Positions 40,908 to 49,446 of a stretch of DNA of 64,000 nt are shown one piece after another; the first letter of the stretch is position 1, and every line of letters starts with the position of its first letter. Both the position numbers and the translations under genes were made by a program. The notes beneath the pieces were generated by a model that had not been told where the DNA came from, searched no databases, and saw only the letters and a list, made by a program, of their open reading frames with translations. The stretch lies in NCBI RefSeq assembly GCF_023101145.1, contig NZ_CP073714.1, positions 2,852,001 to 2,916,000 of the forward strand, in the 5' to 3' direction. This DNA is from Paenibacillus pabuli. GTDB taxonomy: Bacteria; Bacillota; Bacilli; Paenibacillales; Paenibacillaceae.

Positions 40908-41279
40908 GTGATGATATATCGGAGGAAGACATATGTTGTAGCATCTTCATTCGTAGAAGAGTTTAATGCTTTATTTAATGATATTTTATTACCTTCACAA
41001 CTCAAGTACGGAGCGAGATTGATTGGAAGATGGCATCAGCATATGGATGATGAAACCAGTGAGATCTTTGCGATGTGGGAATATGATACGTTTGAACAGT
41101 ATGAAGAGATAGAACACAAGATCAAATCTGACAACGAACACATAATTCGAGTACAAGAACGTTTTGATCAAATTGGAAGAAATAGATACAAGGAAGTATT
41201 TCGAAAAGATATTAAGCAAGATTTCTTTGAATCAACAGTTGCCAGAGAGAAGACAATTTTAAAGACATTGTGTAACTAA
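40908..41279 (+). CDS. NIPSNAP-like protein
   Basis: 123 residues: MIYRRKTYVVASSFVEEFNALFNDILLPSQLKYGARLIGRWHQHMDDETSEIFAMWEYDTFEQYEEIEHKI. The RxY...LxG.W pattern with MWEYDSFEQYExIE is the NIPSNAP/Dabb-like ferredoxin-fold family. Function unknown. GAGAGGTG RBS before a GTG start. Confidence 0.8.
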   Translation: MMIYRRKTYVVASSFVEEFNALFNDILLPSQLKYGARLIGRWHQHMDDETSEIFAMWEYDTFEQYEEIEHKIKSDNEHIIRVQERFDQIGRNRYKEVFRKDIKQDFFESTVAREKTILKTLCN

Positions 41280-41361
41280 TATGTAAAAAATAGCCCCCCC
41301 ATCTGAGCTGGCCAGTGTGGGGCCATATGAGAAACGTCTCAACTTTAGGATAGGTTTAAGA

Positions 41362-41437
41362 CCAGCAACAACATGCAGCATCAGATCTTCAAGTGTGGCA
41401 TCGTGTTGTTATGTCCTTTTAACCAATGGAGGTCTCC
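41362..41437 (+). pseudogene. Short remnant of a GNAT gene
   Basis: These 76 bases align with 44295-44368 inside the later GNAT gene, with shared runs such as TCAAGTGT, GGCATCGTGTTGTTATG for AGCATCATGTTATG, and AACCAATGG. The translation ...SSVASCYVLLTNGG... matches SSVASCYVLATNGG after one shift. No start or CoA loop remains. Confidence 0.7.
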
Positions 41438-41450
41438 TATTTTTGACCTC

Positions 41451-41798
41451 CTACTTCTGCTTAACCAGTACAACACCGATGATGATGACCCCAAGACCAA
41501 TCCACGTTTTCCAAGAAGGAATTTCCTTCATAAACCAGTATCCCATCCATACCGAGATGAGCACCTCCATGCATTTGGCAATGACCAGAACATAGCCCAG
41601 TTGGCTGACTGCTTTTATACCAAACTTGATCCCGTATCCGACACTCAGATTAGCAGCGAGAAATAAAGGCAGCATCCAAAGATGGAATTTAAACGTAGAC
41701 CAGAACTGTGTGTCGATATGCTTGCTTTGATATGAAAAAATAATGTTGATACAGGCTAAGCCAGCAAACATGAGCACAAAGCTGATAAGGTACAGCAT
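41451..41798 (-). CDS. Small DMT/SMR-type transporter
   Basis: 115 residues, the size of small multidrug resistance (EmrE-like) proteins, with four membrane spans: LYLISFVLMFAGLACINIIFSY, FHLWMLPLFLAANLSVGYGIKFG, LGYVLVIAKCMEVLISVWMGYWFM, WIGLGVIIIGVVLVKQK. The WxxLGxxxIxxGVxLV ending is typical of DMT superfamily members. It lacks an obvious SMR Glu14, so it may be an EamA-like half transporter. GGGAG lies seven bases before ATG. It is the only minus-strand gene between 11.6 and 64 kb. Confidence 0.75.
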   Translation of the reverse strand: MLYLISFVLMFAGLACINIIFSYQSKHIDTQFWSTFKFHLWMLPLFLAANLSVGYGIKFGIKAVSQLGYVLVIAKCMEVLISVWMGYWFMKEIPSWKTWIGLGVIIIGVVLVKQK

Positions 41799-41964
41799 AA
41801 CATCACTCCCAGCATAAGTAGTATTATTAATGTTTCCTCGCAGCAACAGTTTTATCCCTGTGCATAAAATGCTGTTGGTGAATTTGTTTTTGATCAACGA
41901 AAGGAGTTGGTCTGGTATGACCAAGTTCCTTGCAAGAAACACTTTGAAAAGAGGAGTTGAAGGC

Positions 41965-42624
41965 ATGAATATTAAAAACAAGAGTGGAGATGTAATTGGG
42001 AAAATTCAGTTTCAGACTAGTGAAGATGAGGGCATGGTACATCAAATTATTATGGATCTGAAGCCAGGTGATGGAGAAGGCATTTATATCTCTAACGCCG
42101 AGGACAACAAATTTTCTCAACAAACGAGTTATGCAGCCAGAGATTGGGAGGGAGATTTTGGCGCCTTGAGAGAAAAGCTGCACCCTTGGCAACCCCGTTT
42201 TCCTACTTGCTCGGTTGTGCAAGATATTAAAGTATTTCACGGCTTCGATAACCTGTCCGACCAAGAAATAAATGAAATGATTGAAGAAAGCGAAAGGACC
42301 GGAAGCAATGTCGTGATAAGAGATTTAAAACCTAATCATGTTATTACAGGCATCAACATCACATATCAATCGGATCGGGGAGTGTTTAAGCTTCAGGTTT
42401 TTGGCACTACCAAGAGCCGAATTCATGTACCGGATACGGAATCATTCAAAATCGAGAAACTGGATGTGCGCGGTCATGAGGCTTATTATATTTCGAATGC
42501 TGAGAACAGACAATTGATCTGGATCGAAGAAGATGCGGGTGGTAAGGCATTGCAATATGAGATCGTAGGAAGCGATATGTCGCAAGAATGGGTACTGAAT
42601 ATCGCTGAATCCATGATCGAATGA
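41965..42624 (+). CDS. DUF4367-like protein
   Basis: 219 residues without signal peptide or span. The second half (GVFKLQVFGTTKSRIHVPDTESFKIEKLDVRGHEAYYISNAENRQLIWIEEDAGGKALQYEIVGSDMSQEWVLNIAESMIE) fits DUF4367, usually the outer domain of anti-sigma or sporulation-related membrane proteins; the first half seems to be a diverged copy (GEGIYISNAEDNKFSQQTSYAARDWE). The membrane anchor normally present is missing. GAGGAG precedes ATG 41965; longer in-frame extension is unlikely. Confidence 0.65.
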   Translation: MNIKNKSGDVIGKIQFQTSEDEGMVHQIIMDLKPGDGEGIYISNAEDNKFSQQTSYAARDWEGDFGALREKLHPWQPRFPTCSVVQDIKVFHGFDNLSDQEINEMIEESERTGSNVVIRDLKPNHVITGINITYQSDRGVFKLQVFGTTKSRIHVPDTESFKIEKLDVRGHEAYYISNAENRQLIWIEEDAGGKALQYEIVGSDMSQEWVLNIAESMIE

Positions 42625-42789
42625 CAAACAAACCTGAAACGATCAAGCAGCAAGCGGATTCTGTCCTTAGTTGGATATTAATTTCTTTAAACGATATGGG
42701 AAAAAAATGATGTGTTTATGCTTGTAATCTGGAAAACATTTCTATGATGAATTTTACATAAAAGCAATGTAGAATTCATTAAATTCCAC

Positions 42790-42838
42790 ACGTCCTTTTA
42801 TATACTTAGTTTGTTTGACTCAGCGAACTAAAAGGACT
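42790..42838. promoter_or_regulatory. Long imperfect inverted repeat before a GNAT gene
   Basis: GTCCTTTTA and TAAAAGGAC, then CTTAGTTTG and CGAACTAAAAG, can pair around TTTGACTCAG. No T-run follows, so a pure terminator is less likely than an operator or leader hairpin; the second arm ends 14 bases before the next ATG and may touch its RBS. Confidence 0.5.
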
Positions 42839-42852
42839 AGGTGGTCGTTAAC

Positions 42853-43389
42853 ATGTTGAAAAAACGAGACTTGCACGAATGCCACTCACTGTATGATTTT
42901 ATGGTGGACTCCGCTGTTTATCCATACGTTCGTCATAAGTGCCAATCTTATGATGAATATGTATTTGCGACCAAACAGGTGATTGATGAAGAAGAACAAC
43001 ACACATGTATTTCCAGAACAATCCTTAATGAGCTGGGACATCCCATCGGAACCATCGATTTATATCACATTGAACATAAGACAGGTTTTCTTGCGACATG
43101 GATTGGGGCTCCTTTTTTTGGAAAAGGGTATAATCAAAGAGCAAAAGAAGCCTTTTTTGCCGAGTTGTTTCTTCAACATGAAATTGAAACGGTATTTCTT
43201 AAAATTCGGAAACAAAACATTCGATCCAAGAAAGCAGTTGGAAAATTGCCGTATATCAAACTAGCAAATGAGATATACCGCGAAGTTTATACGTCAATAA
43301 ACAATACGGAACTAATTTATGATTTGTATTACGTGAATCGTTCTGACTTCATAACAATTGAAAAGATGCATCATGTGGTTGCTACGTAA
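42853..43389 (+). CDS. GNAT family N-acetyltransferase
   Basis: 178 residues: LKKRDLHECHSLYDFMVDSAVYPYVRHKCQSYDEYVFATKQVIDEEEQHTCISRTI, TGFLATWIGAPFFGKGYNQRAKEAFFAELF. CoA loop FGKGYN. The pattern AVYPYVRHK is common in bacillar YjdJ/RimL-like GNATs. ATG 42853 has AGGTGG upstream and the long inverted repeat just before. Followed by a terminator. Confidence 0.87.
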   Translation: MLKKRDLHECHSLYDFMVDSAVYPYVRHKCQSYDEYVFATKQVIDEEEQHTCISRTILNELGHPIGTIDLYHIEHKTGFLATWIGAPFFGKGYNQRAKEAFFAELFLQHEIETVFLKIRKQNIRSKKAVGKLPYIKLANEIYREVYTSINNTELIYDLYYVNRSDFITIEKMHHVVAT

Positions 43390-43423
43390 CAACTAAAACG
43401 GTTTTTGATATCTATTCAAATGA

Positions 43424-43455
43424 AATCCCGCCAGGTCTGTCCTGTCGGGATTATT
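43424..43455 (+). terminator. Terminator after GNAT gene
   Basis: AATCCCGCCAGG and CCTGTCGGGATT pair around TCTGT and are followed by T/A-rich sequence. Similar in sequence to the deacetylase terminator. Confidence 0.75.
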
Positions 43456-43607
43456 ATTATTTTCTTTGATATTCCATAATTATGTTGATAGGAAACAATA
43501 AGTAGGGGTGCAGGAATATGGAAATTAAGGTCGAAAGAAGAGATATAAGCAAGAGTTCAACAACGCTATAAGCAAGTCGCAAAGTAATTTAATTCTGGGG
43601 TGATGTA

Positions 43608-44162
43608 ATGGAGATCAAAAAAATAGAGAATCTATCCAATGAAGATTGGCTTCAACTTGGAAGCTTTGGTTATAAATCCACTCAAAAATATGAGCTTACC
43701 AAAAAGGAGACACAAGGTTCTTTTAGTATGCATTTAACGTTAATAAATCTGGATGACATCTACGAAAAAGAAGAATTGAACAGTACAGATGATTTGGAAC
43801 GATATGAAGAAATTATGAAGATGGGATTTTCTTATGGAATATATATAGATGGGAAAATCATAGCGCTCGCCATTTCCGAACCACAAACTTGGAATAATAC
43901 ACTGATGATATGGCATCTTCAGGTGAATGAAAAATACATAAGAAAAGGATATGGGAGACTGTTGATCAATAAAGTGAATGAGATTGCCCACGAACAAGGC
44001 TTAAGAGCGATCACGTTAGAAACCCAGAATACGAACGTTCCAGCCATTCATTTTTACATGCGATGTGGTTATCAAATAGAAGGAATTGATGTATCACTAT
44101 ATTCAAATAATCATAGCCAAAACGAAGAAATAGCTCTGTATATGAGAAAGAAGATCCAATAA
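43608..44162 (+). CDS. GNAT family N-acetyltransferase
   Basis: 184 residues: RYEEIMKMGFSYGIYIDGKIIALAISEPQTWNNTLMIWHLQVNEKYIRKGYGRLLINKVNEIAHEQGLRAITLETQNTNVPAIHFYMRCGYQIEGIDVSLYSNN. CoA loop IRKGYG. The ending is that of streptothricin acetyltransferase (SatA/Sat4)-like GNATs, whose substrate is streptothricin; this is suggestive, not proof. GGGGTGA RBS. Confidence 0.87.
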   Translation: MEIKKIENLSNEDWLQLGSFGYKSTQKYELTKKETQGSFSMHLTLINLDDIYEKEELNSTDDLERYEEIMKMGFSYGIYIDGKIIALAISEPQTWNNTLMIWHLQVNEKYIRKGYGRLLINKVNEIAHEQGLRAITLETQNTNVPAIHFYMRCGYQIEGIDVSLYSNNHSQNEEIALYMRKKIQ

Positions 44163-44180
44163 GAGTAACTAGGTATCACC

Positions 44181-44702
44181 TTGAAATCGCTTAAATTTAT
44201 GATGTTTGGTGAGGAGAGGGTTTGCATAATTACGCTCAGAAAAATAACACTGGATAACAGACGTTCTATATTTAACTTGGAAGTTTCAGAAGAGCAGCGT
44301 CAATATGTTGCATCAAACCTTTCAAGTGTAGCATCATGTTATGTTCTTGCAACCAATGGCGGCTCACCGTTTCCACTTGCAATTTACGCAGATGAGCAGC
44401 CTGTAGGTTTTGTAATGATAACCTACGGAATCACGGGTTATGATCTTCCTGTCATTGCTGATAATAACTATTGTATTTTGCGACTGATGATTGACAAGCA
44501 GCATCAGAGCATGGGCTATGGCCGGGAAGCGTTAAAGAAAATATTGGAGTTTATTCGAACTTTCCCAGCTGGTCCTGCACGTTATTGTTGGATTCCGTAT
44601 AGTCCTGATAACTTGGCTGCCAAAAAGCTATATGAGAGCTTTGGATTCCATGAAAACGGTGAAGTGTGCCATGACGAGCTCATAACAGTAGTGGAACTTT
44701 GA
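44181..44702 (+). CDS. GNAT acetyltransferase, diamine N-acetyltransferase-like
   Basis: 173 residues from TTG 44181. ITLRKITLDNRRSIFNLEVSEEQRQYVASNLSSVASCYVLATNGGSPFPLAIYADEQPVGFVMI is the PaiA/BltD-type N-terminus; CoA loop HQSMGYGREA. The first 17 codons are doubtful: GAGGAGAGG at 44212-44220 sits just before GTTTGCATAATTACG, so initiation may be nearer residue 17. A remnant of a related gene lies at 41.4 kb. Confidence 0.82.
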   Translation: MKSLKFMMFGEERVCIITLRKITLDNRRSIFNLEVSEEQRQYVASNLSSVASCYVLATNGGSPFPLAIYADEQPVGFVMITYGITGYDLPVIADNNYCILRLMIDKQHQSMGYGREALKKILEFIRTFPAGPARYCWIPYSPDNLAAKKLYESFGFHENGEVCHDELITVVEL

Positions 44703-44832
44703 CTTCTATTTTTAGATGAGAATTTTATAACAAAATTTCAAACTCAGTCTAATAGCTTTTGCTTTCCTGTGACGTAAAGTAGAAGTTCAATAGTTGTATT
44801 TTTTTACCACACATGATAACGTGATATTAAAA

Positions 44833-44849
44833 CCAACTATTTTAGTTGG
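44833..44849. promoter_or_regulatory. Palindrome upstream of cysteine synthase
   Basis: CCAACTATTTTAGTTGG is a perfect seven-pair palindrome with a three-base centre, 24 bases before the cysK start. It could be an operator (for example for a sulfur regulator of CymR or CysR type) or a short leader hairpin. The motif is not one I can assign. Confidence 0.45.
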
Positions 44850-44872
44850 AAATGTATTTTGGAGGTATAATC

Positions 44873-45808
44873 ATGACTAATATCGCGAAGAATCTCACAG
44901 ATCTGATTGGAAATACACCACTATTAGAGCTTTCTAATTTTGCGAGAAGACATCAAGTTGATGCGAAGATCATTGCCAAACTGGAATACTTTAATCCAGC
45001 AGGTAGTGTAAAAGATAGAATCGGATATGGAATGATTAAAGACGCTCAAGAGAAGGGGTTAATTAACCAAAATTCAGTGATAATAGAACCGACCAGCGGT
45101 AATACAGGTGTAGGACTTGCATTTGCAGCAGCAGCATTAGGATACAGATTAATCATAACACTTCCTGAGAGTTTCAGTGTAGAACGTAGGAAGCTTTTGA
45201 TTGCTCTGGGAGCGGAACTAGTTCTTACACCTGCCACAGAAGGAATGTCTGGAGCCATCAAAAAGGCTGAAGAAATTGCGGCTACAATCCCTAACTCATT
45301 TATACCTCAACAGTTTAAAAATCCAGCAAATCCACAAGTACATAAGGTAACAACCGCAGAAGAGATTTGGAGAGATACCGAAGGCAAAGTGGATATTTTT
45401 ATTGGTGGAGTTGGTACAGGTGGGACCATATCTGGAGTTGGCGAAGCACTTAAACAAAGAAAAGAAGATGTGAAAATTATAGCTGTAGAGCCTTCAGATT
45501 CCCCGGTACTTTCTGGAGGAACTAAAGGCGTGCATACCATTCAAGGAATTGGTGCCGGTTTTGTTCCCGACAATTTTAATAGAACTGTCGTTGATGAGAT
45601 CGTACAGGTAAGAAATGAAGATGCATTTGAAACAGCTCGTTTTTTAGCTAAATCCGAAGGATTATTAGTTGGCATTTCATCTGGTGCAGCTGCATATGCA
45701 GCAGTACAAATTGCAAAAAGGTCAGAGAATAAAAATAAAAGTATAGTTGTTCTGTTCCCAGATACAGGGGAACGATATTTATCAACAGACCTTTATCCAG
45801 AAGCATAA
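44873..45808 (+). CDS. cysK: Cysteine synthase (O-acetylserine sulfhydrylase)
   Basis: 311 residues, PLP-dependent fold type II. Lys47 in NPAGSVKDR is the PLP lysine, [12 protein letters not shown] the substrate loop, [11 protein letters not shown] the PLP phosphate loop, [10 protein letters not shown] the C-terminal block. It makes cysteine from O-acetylserine and sulfide. ATG 44873 has TTGGAGG upstream; a more upstream ATG is inside the palindrome area. Odd as a GNAT-cluster neighbour: the array enzyme set is otherwise detoxification-like. GC is low, so this copy is likely acquired, additional to a housekeeping one. Confidence 0.93.
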   Translation: MTNIAKNLTDLIGNTPLLELSNFARRHQVDAKIIAKLEYFNPAGSVKDRIGYGMIKDAQEKGLINQNSVIIEPTSGNTGVGLAFAAAALGYRLIITLPESFSVERRKLLIALGAELVLTPATEGMSGAIKKAEEIAATIPNSFIPQQFKNPANPQVHKVTTAEEIWRDTEGKVDIFIGGVGTGGTISGVGEALKQRKEDVKIIAVEPSDSPVLSGGTKGVHTIQGIGAGFVPDNFNRTVVDEIVQVRNEDAFETARFLAKSEGLLVGISSGAAAYAAVQIAKRSENKNKSIVVLFPDTGERYLSTDLYPEA

Positions 45809-45825
45809 GATGAAAATATTAACCT

Positions 45826-45884
45826 GCCCTCACCGCTTAAAAGCATCGTTGCCGTTTCTTTGAAGAATTTAAACTGGTGAGGGC
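45826..45884. repeat. Inverted repeat with large loop after cysK
   Basis: GCCCTCACC and GGTGAGGGC are nine-base perfect complements separated by about 41 bases. No T-run follows. It may be a terminator-like or cassette-relic structure; no RYYYAAC/GTTRRRY boxes flank it convincingly. Confidence 0.5.
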
Positions 45885-45943
45885 ATGGATTCACAAACGT
45901 AATATGCAACCTCGGAAATCGGTAAGTCTTGGAGGTAGTTTCG

Positions 45944-46411
45944 GTGACGAAAAAGCGGAAAATAGTAGTTGCTTTATCACTCATTGTATCTGGAATTATT
46001 GGTTTATATTTAATATTGAATCAATATATAGTGCTTGATCGAACGAGTCAAGAATTAGGTATTTATGATTTCGTTTCATCCCAAGCTGATGTGGAGGTTT
46101 TAGTTGAAGGAACAGGTAAACAAAATATACTAGGAGACAGAGTCTCTACCAAGATAAAAATTGTAAACATCTTGTTTAACAACACCTCCAGTAATCTTGT
46201 TGAGGGAAGTGAAATTGAAGCTAATGAGTATTTAGTAGTGCATCATAATAGACAAGTGAGTGGACTGCAATGGACCCCGGGAAGAAGTATCTTCAGTATG
46301 GGCACAAGCTACAAACGGTTGAAGAAAGGTGAACAAAGAACAATTCACTTAAAACTTAATAAAGAAACAAATCAATTTTGGATAATGCCTGAAGAGTTAA
46401 TTATTCAATGA
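45944..46411 (+). CDS. Membrane-anchored protein, unrecognised
   Basis: 155 residues. One N-terminal membrane span (about residues 6-26, KIVVALSLIVSGIIGLYLILN) and a beta-rich outside domain of about 125 residues. DVEVLVEGTGKQNILGDRVSTKIKIVNILFNNTSSNLVEGSEIEANEYLVVHHN suggests a cohesin- or efflux-like beta sandwich, but no family is named. GTG 45944 has TTGGAGG upstream. Confidence 0.65.
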   Translation: MTKKRKIVVALSLIVSGIIGLYLILNQYIVLDRTSQELGIYDFVSSQADVEVLVEGTGKQNILGDRVSTKIKIVNILFNNTSSNLVEGSEIEANEYLVVHHNRQVSGLQWTPGRSIFSMGTSYKRLKKGEQRTIHLKLNKETNQFWIMPEELIIQ

Positions 46412-46502
46412 ATTTAAGGCTAATCAATGAAGTTATGGAAGGTACATTCAATTCAATCTATATCAGTCGTAGTGACGGAAAAATAGTATAAGGGTGAATG
46501 CA

Positions 46503-47561
46503 ATGACTGTTGGAAAAAAGGTTTTTGTTTTAAAGGATGAGTCACGTATTGATCCGATAAGTAAGGAAACTAGAGAAGTGCTCATTAGTATATACTACCC
46601 TTCCAATCCCGTGGAGCATGAGTCGAAGTATATTTCGTTATTTGAGCCTAATATCTCTTCCGCTGTTGATATGCTCTCTAGTATGGGAGTGGATAAGGAT
46701 TATATATGTAATCTGGATACAAAAATACATAATGATGAGAGTGTTGATATTGCTGCTAAAAACTGTCCCGTTATTTTTGTAGCTCCGGCTTTTGGTGTCG
46801 TTAGAGATATGTATTCCTTTTGTGTAGAACATTTAGTGGAGTGCGGATTTGTTGTCATTACTATAGGAGCCACTCATGAATCTATATTTTCCATTTTTCC
46901 TGACGGTCGCTTTGTCCAGCAATCCAAAGAAATATCCGAAATAGACAGTTTAGATATTCATTCTTGGAAACAATTATTGAAGCTTAGAGTTGAAGATATC
47001 AGTTGGGTTTTGAAAAATGTAGATAAGGTCTTGGATTCAGATAAGGATCTTAGGGCCATAGTGGATGTGAATGAAATGGGGATCATTGGTCATTCATTAG
47101 GTGGGGCTGCTGCTTATGAATTGCTAAAAAGAGAACAGAGAATTAAGGCTAGTATTCTATTAGATCCTAGTTTCCATTTATTGACGACGAGTAAGGAAGA
47201 GGGAGTATCTGTTCCGTTATTGGTAGCTCGGCAAGAGAAATGCTCGTTTGAAGAACTGGAAAATGAACTCTCTCCAGACCTATTACCTTTGTTACTGAGT
47301 GGGTATGAGGCTTTGTTTGACTCGGATGATCTGAATAGTTCATTTATTAAACTAAACGGTGCTCATCATATGACTTTTAGCGATATTCCGATACATTACA
47401 ACGAAGATGGGATAGAACACAAGCATTCCACTATGAATAAGTTTATCTCTGCTTTCCTTGAGGAGCATTTAAAGAAGGGAAAAAATAAATTTCATGAGCT
47501 GCTGAAAAATAAGATTAATGATGGAATTGATCAAGTAAATAGTAAGGGACATGTTATTTAA
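46503..47561 (+). CDS. Alpha/beta hydrolase (PAF acetylhydrolase-like)
   Basis: 352 residues. VLISIYYPSNP near the start, oxyanion-loop-like PVIFVAPAFGV, nucleophile elbow GIIGHSLGGAAAYELL with Ser near residue 200, LLDPSFHLL, and a final His in GAHHMTFSDIP. This is the architecture of platelet-activating-factor acetylhydrolase-like or dienelactone-type hydrolases. No signal peptide is seen. ATG 46503 has AGGG eight bases upstream. Substrate unknown. Confidence 0.85.
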   Translation: MTVGKKVFVLKDESRIDPISKETREVLISIYYPSNPVEHESKYISLFEPNISSAVDMLSSMGVDKDYICNLDTKIHNDESVDIAAKNCPVIFVAPAFGVVRDMYSFCVEHLVECGFVVITIGATHESIFSIFPDGRFVQQSKEISEIDSLDIHSWKQLLKLRVEDISWVLKNVDKVLDSDKDLRAIVDVNEMGIIGHSLGGAAAYELLKREQRIKASILLDPSFHLLTTSKEEGVSVPLLVARQEKCSFEELENELSPDLLPLLLSGYEALFDSDDLNSSFIKLNGAHHMTFSDIPIHYNEDGIEHKHSTMNKFISAFLEEHLKKGKNKFHELLKNKINDGIDQVNSKGHVI

Positions 47562-47581
47562 GGAGGGGACTAGAAATGTTC

Positions 47582-47620
47582 AGATAACACATGCCTTTAA
47601 TATTTTATAGGTAGTTAGCA
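47582..47620 (+). repeat. Weak attC-like relic
   Basis: AGATAAC 20 bases after the hydrolase stop and GTTAGCA with a GTGAA tail 26 bases later, just before the next gene. Order and placement are right but both boxes are short and the inner part is missing, so chance cannot be excluded. Confidence 0.3.
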
Positions 47621-47641
47621 GTGAACGAGGAGGAATAACGC

Positions 47642-48583
47642 GTGGAATTAAATCATTGGTCCGAGGAACTTCATTCGTATGATTTATCAAATGAATATTC
47701 CATTCAAAAGGCTGAGCCCGAAGAATGGGGAGTATATTGTTCTGTCTATTATAATATGGCCTATACTGGATTTTTTAGAGAGGAAGGCTACTTCAATGTT
47801 TCGCGGAATAACTCTTTTTGGATTTATAAAGGAGAGTCAAAAATCGGTGGGGTAAGGATGGCACCCAATACGTTATATCATTTATTCTTTATGCCCCCAT
47901 TCAATGATTCATTTGAGGTACTGAAACTTCTTAAAAGAATACTCATAAAATGGTCTGATGCAACTCAACGTATCAAGATATATGAAATTCTCCCCGATCA
48001 AGTACATTTATTTACGAGGGCTGGATTCTGGCCAGATGAGTTCAGATGTCGCTGGATGCAGCGCCCGACAGATCATTTCAATGTGCGTTGGGATCATGAT
48101 TTTATAGTTAAGAGCCCCAAAATTATCGAGAATGAAACGGGTGCTAAGCAATACATTAATGAAGATGAAATTGCTCAGTGTGACTTTGAAAGCTTTGTAG
48201 GCGGTTTCGAAGCCTTACGCAGAAAGAAAACATCCCTTGAAGACTTTATCCCCAACGAAGAAGTCCATTATACCAATGAGGACCTAACTCAAGCTTCTAC
48301 ACTTGTTTATGATAAAGTTACTGGACAGCTCATAGCCAACTGTCGACTATGTTTGCAGGATAATCAAGCAGCAGTATACAGCATCGGAGTCAACCCCGCT
48401 TACAGAGGAAAAGGACTTGCTACACGAATGCTGCAAAGAGCCTTGACTGAACTTAAAGACAAGTATCCAGTTCTAAGGTTATATGTCATGGAAGGCAATG
48501 ATGCCGAATCAGTTTATTTTAATCTTGGATTTGTTCCTGGCGTTCAAGAGATACAAACGATGTATATTCCTGTACATGAGTAG
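47642..48583 (+). CDS. GNAT family N-acetyltransferase, two-domain form
   Basis: 313 residues. The N-terminal half is a GNAT-like domain (YSIQKAEPEEWGVYCSVYYNMAYTGFFREEGYFNVSRNNSFWIYKGESKIGGVRMAPN); the C-terminal half is a second, with VYSIGVNPAYRGKGLATRMLQRALTELKDKYPVLRLYVMEGNDAESVYFNLGFVPG and CoA loop RGKGLA. Similar to mycothiol-synthase-like duplicated GNATs by layout. GTG 47642 follows GAGGAGG. Confidence 0.87.
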   Translation: MELNHWSEELHSYDLSNEYSIQKAEPEEWGVYCSVYYNMAYTGFFREEGYFNVSRNNSFWIYKGESKIGGVRMAPNTLYHLFFMPPFNDSFEVLKLLKRILIKWSDATQRIKIYEILPDQVHLFTRAGFWPDEFRCRWMQRPTDHFNVRWDHDFIVKSPKIIENETGAKQYINEDEIAQCDFESFVGGFEALRRKKTSLEDFIPNEEVHYTNEDLTQASTLVYDKVTGQLIANCRLCLQDNQAAVYSIGVNPAYRGKGLATRMLQRALTELKDKYPVLRLYVMEGNDAESVYFNLGFVPGVQEIQTMYIPVHE

Positions 48584-48692
48584 TCACAGTTAAATTAATC
48601 AACTATCAACCCGAGTGGATATTTTTGAATGGGGCAGCATCGCTGTTTTTAATCTCTCGGGTTTCTGTTGCTTGAGGAAAGGAAGGTTATTA

Positions 48693-48842
48693 TTGGAGAC
48701 TATCTTAATGTTGGTAGTGTCTTTGTTTCTTGGTATTTTTGTTGTGAAAATCGGAATGGATAATTCCAAGAGTAATCAGTACACCAAAGAAATATTGCAA
48801 GAATTAAGAGAGATCAAGGAGATTCTGAGGGAAGAACGATAA
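48693..48842 (+). CDS. Small membrane peptide, 49 residues
   Basis: METILMLVVSLFLGIFVVKIGMDNSKSNQYTKEILQELREIKEILREER: one membrane span and a charged coiled-coil tail, similar to small bacillar DUF-type membrane proteins. TTG start at 48693 with GGAAGG upstream; a longer frame from 48615 is not supported by an RBS. Confidence 0.6.
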   Translation: METILMLVVSLFLGIFVVKIGMDNSKSNQYTKEILQELREIKEILREER

Positions 48843-48866
48843 AGACAACATCGAGGAGGCGTTAAG

Positions 48867-49388
48867 GTGCTTTATGATTTAAAAGGCGAAGCCAATATGT
48901 CACCTGTTGTTGGGTTGTTATATTCTGCGGTTACAGAAAACAGCCAACGACTACAACGAATTACAGACGGTATGTCGCTAGAAGAAATTGATTATAAAGG
49001 ACCTAATCACAATTTCAATAGTACCGCTCAATTAATAAAACATATCACCTACGTCGATCTGAATTGGGTTTATCGAATAAATGGCCTACCACTTCCTCAG
49101 ACCTTAAAAGAGCAACATGGGCCCATGATTGATGAACATGGCAGACTTCCGATGGTTCAAGGGGTATCTTTGAGTATACTTATGTCAACATATGAAGGTG
49201 TCATAACCATGTTAAAGGACGCGTGTGCACAATTAACGGATGATGATTTAGCGAGGATTGTCACTTTTGGACATGAGAATGAGAAGCAGGCGACCATACG
49301 CTGGGGTATATGGCATATCGCTGACCACAGTCGTTATCACCAAGCTCACATTAATCAACTTCGAAGATGGTATCATGAAGCTCGCTAA
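48867..49388 (+). CDS. DinB-superfamily protein
   Basis: 173 residues: LLYSAVTENSQRLQRITDGMSLEEIDYKGPNHNFNSTAQLIKHITYVDLNWVYRI, and WGIWHIADHSRYHQAHINQLRRWYHEAR. His in KHITYVD and the HxxDHxxYHQxHI cluster form the metal site. Four-helix bundle; bacillithiol-dependent transferase or unknown hydrolase. GTG 48867 has GAGGAGG upstream. Confidence 0.85.
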   Translation: MLYDLKGEANMSPVVGLLYSAVTENSQRLQRITDGMSLEEIDYKGPNHNFNSTAQLIKHITYVDLNWVYRINGLPLPQTLKEQHGPMIDEHGRLPMVQGVSLSILMSTYEGVITMLKDACAQLTDDDLARIVTFGHENEKQATIRWGIWHIADHSRYHQAHINQLRRWYHEAR

Positions 49389-49446
49389 AGAACGATAAGA
49401 AAGCGATATAGTGAATAATTTTAAGGTACAAAGAAGAGGTGAGGTT

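Noticed and set aside
41451..41981. Longer 176-residue version of the minus-strand transporter
   Set aside because: The extra N-terminal 61 residues are not membrane-like or family-like and lie opposite the start of the DUF4367-like gene; a good RBS precedes the internal ATG at 41798.
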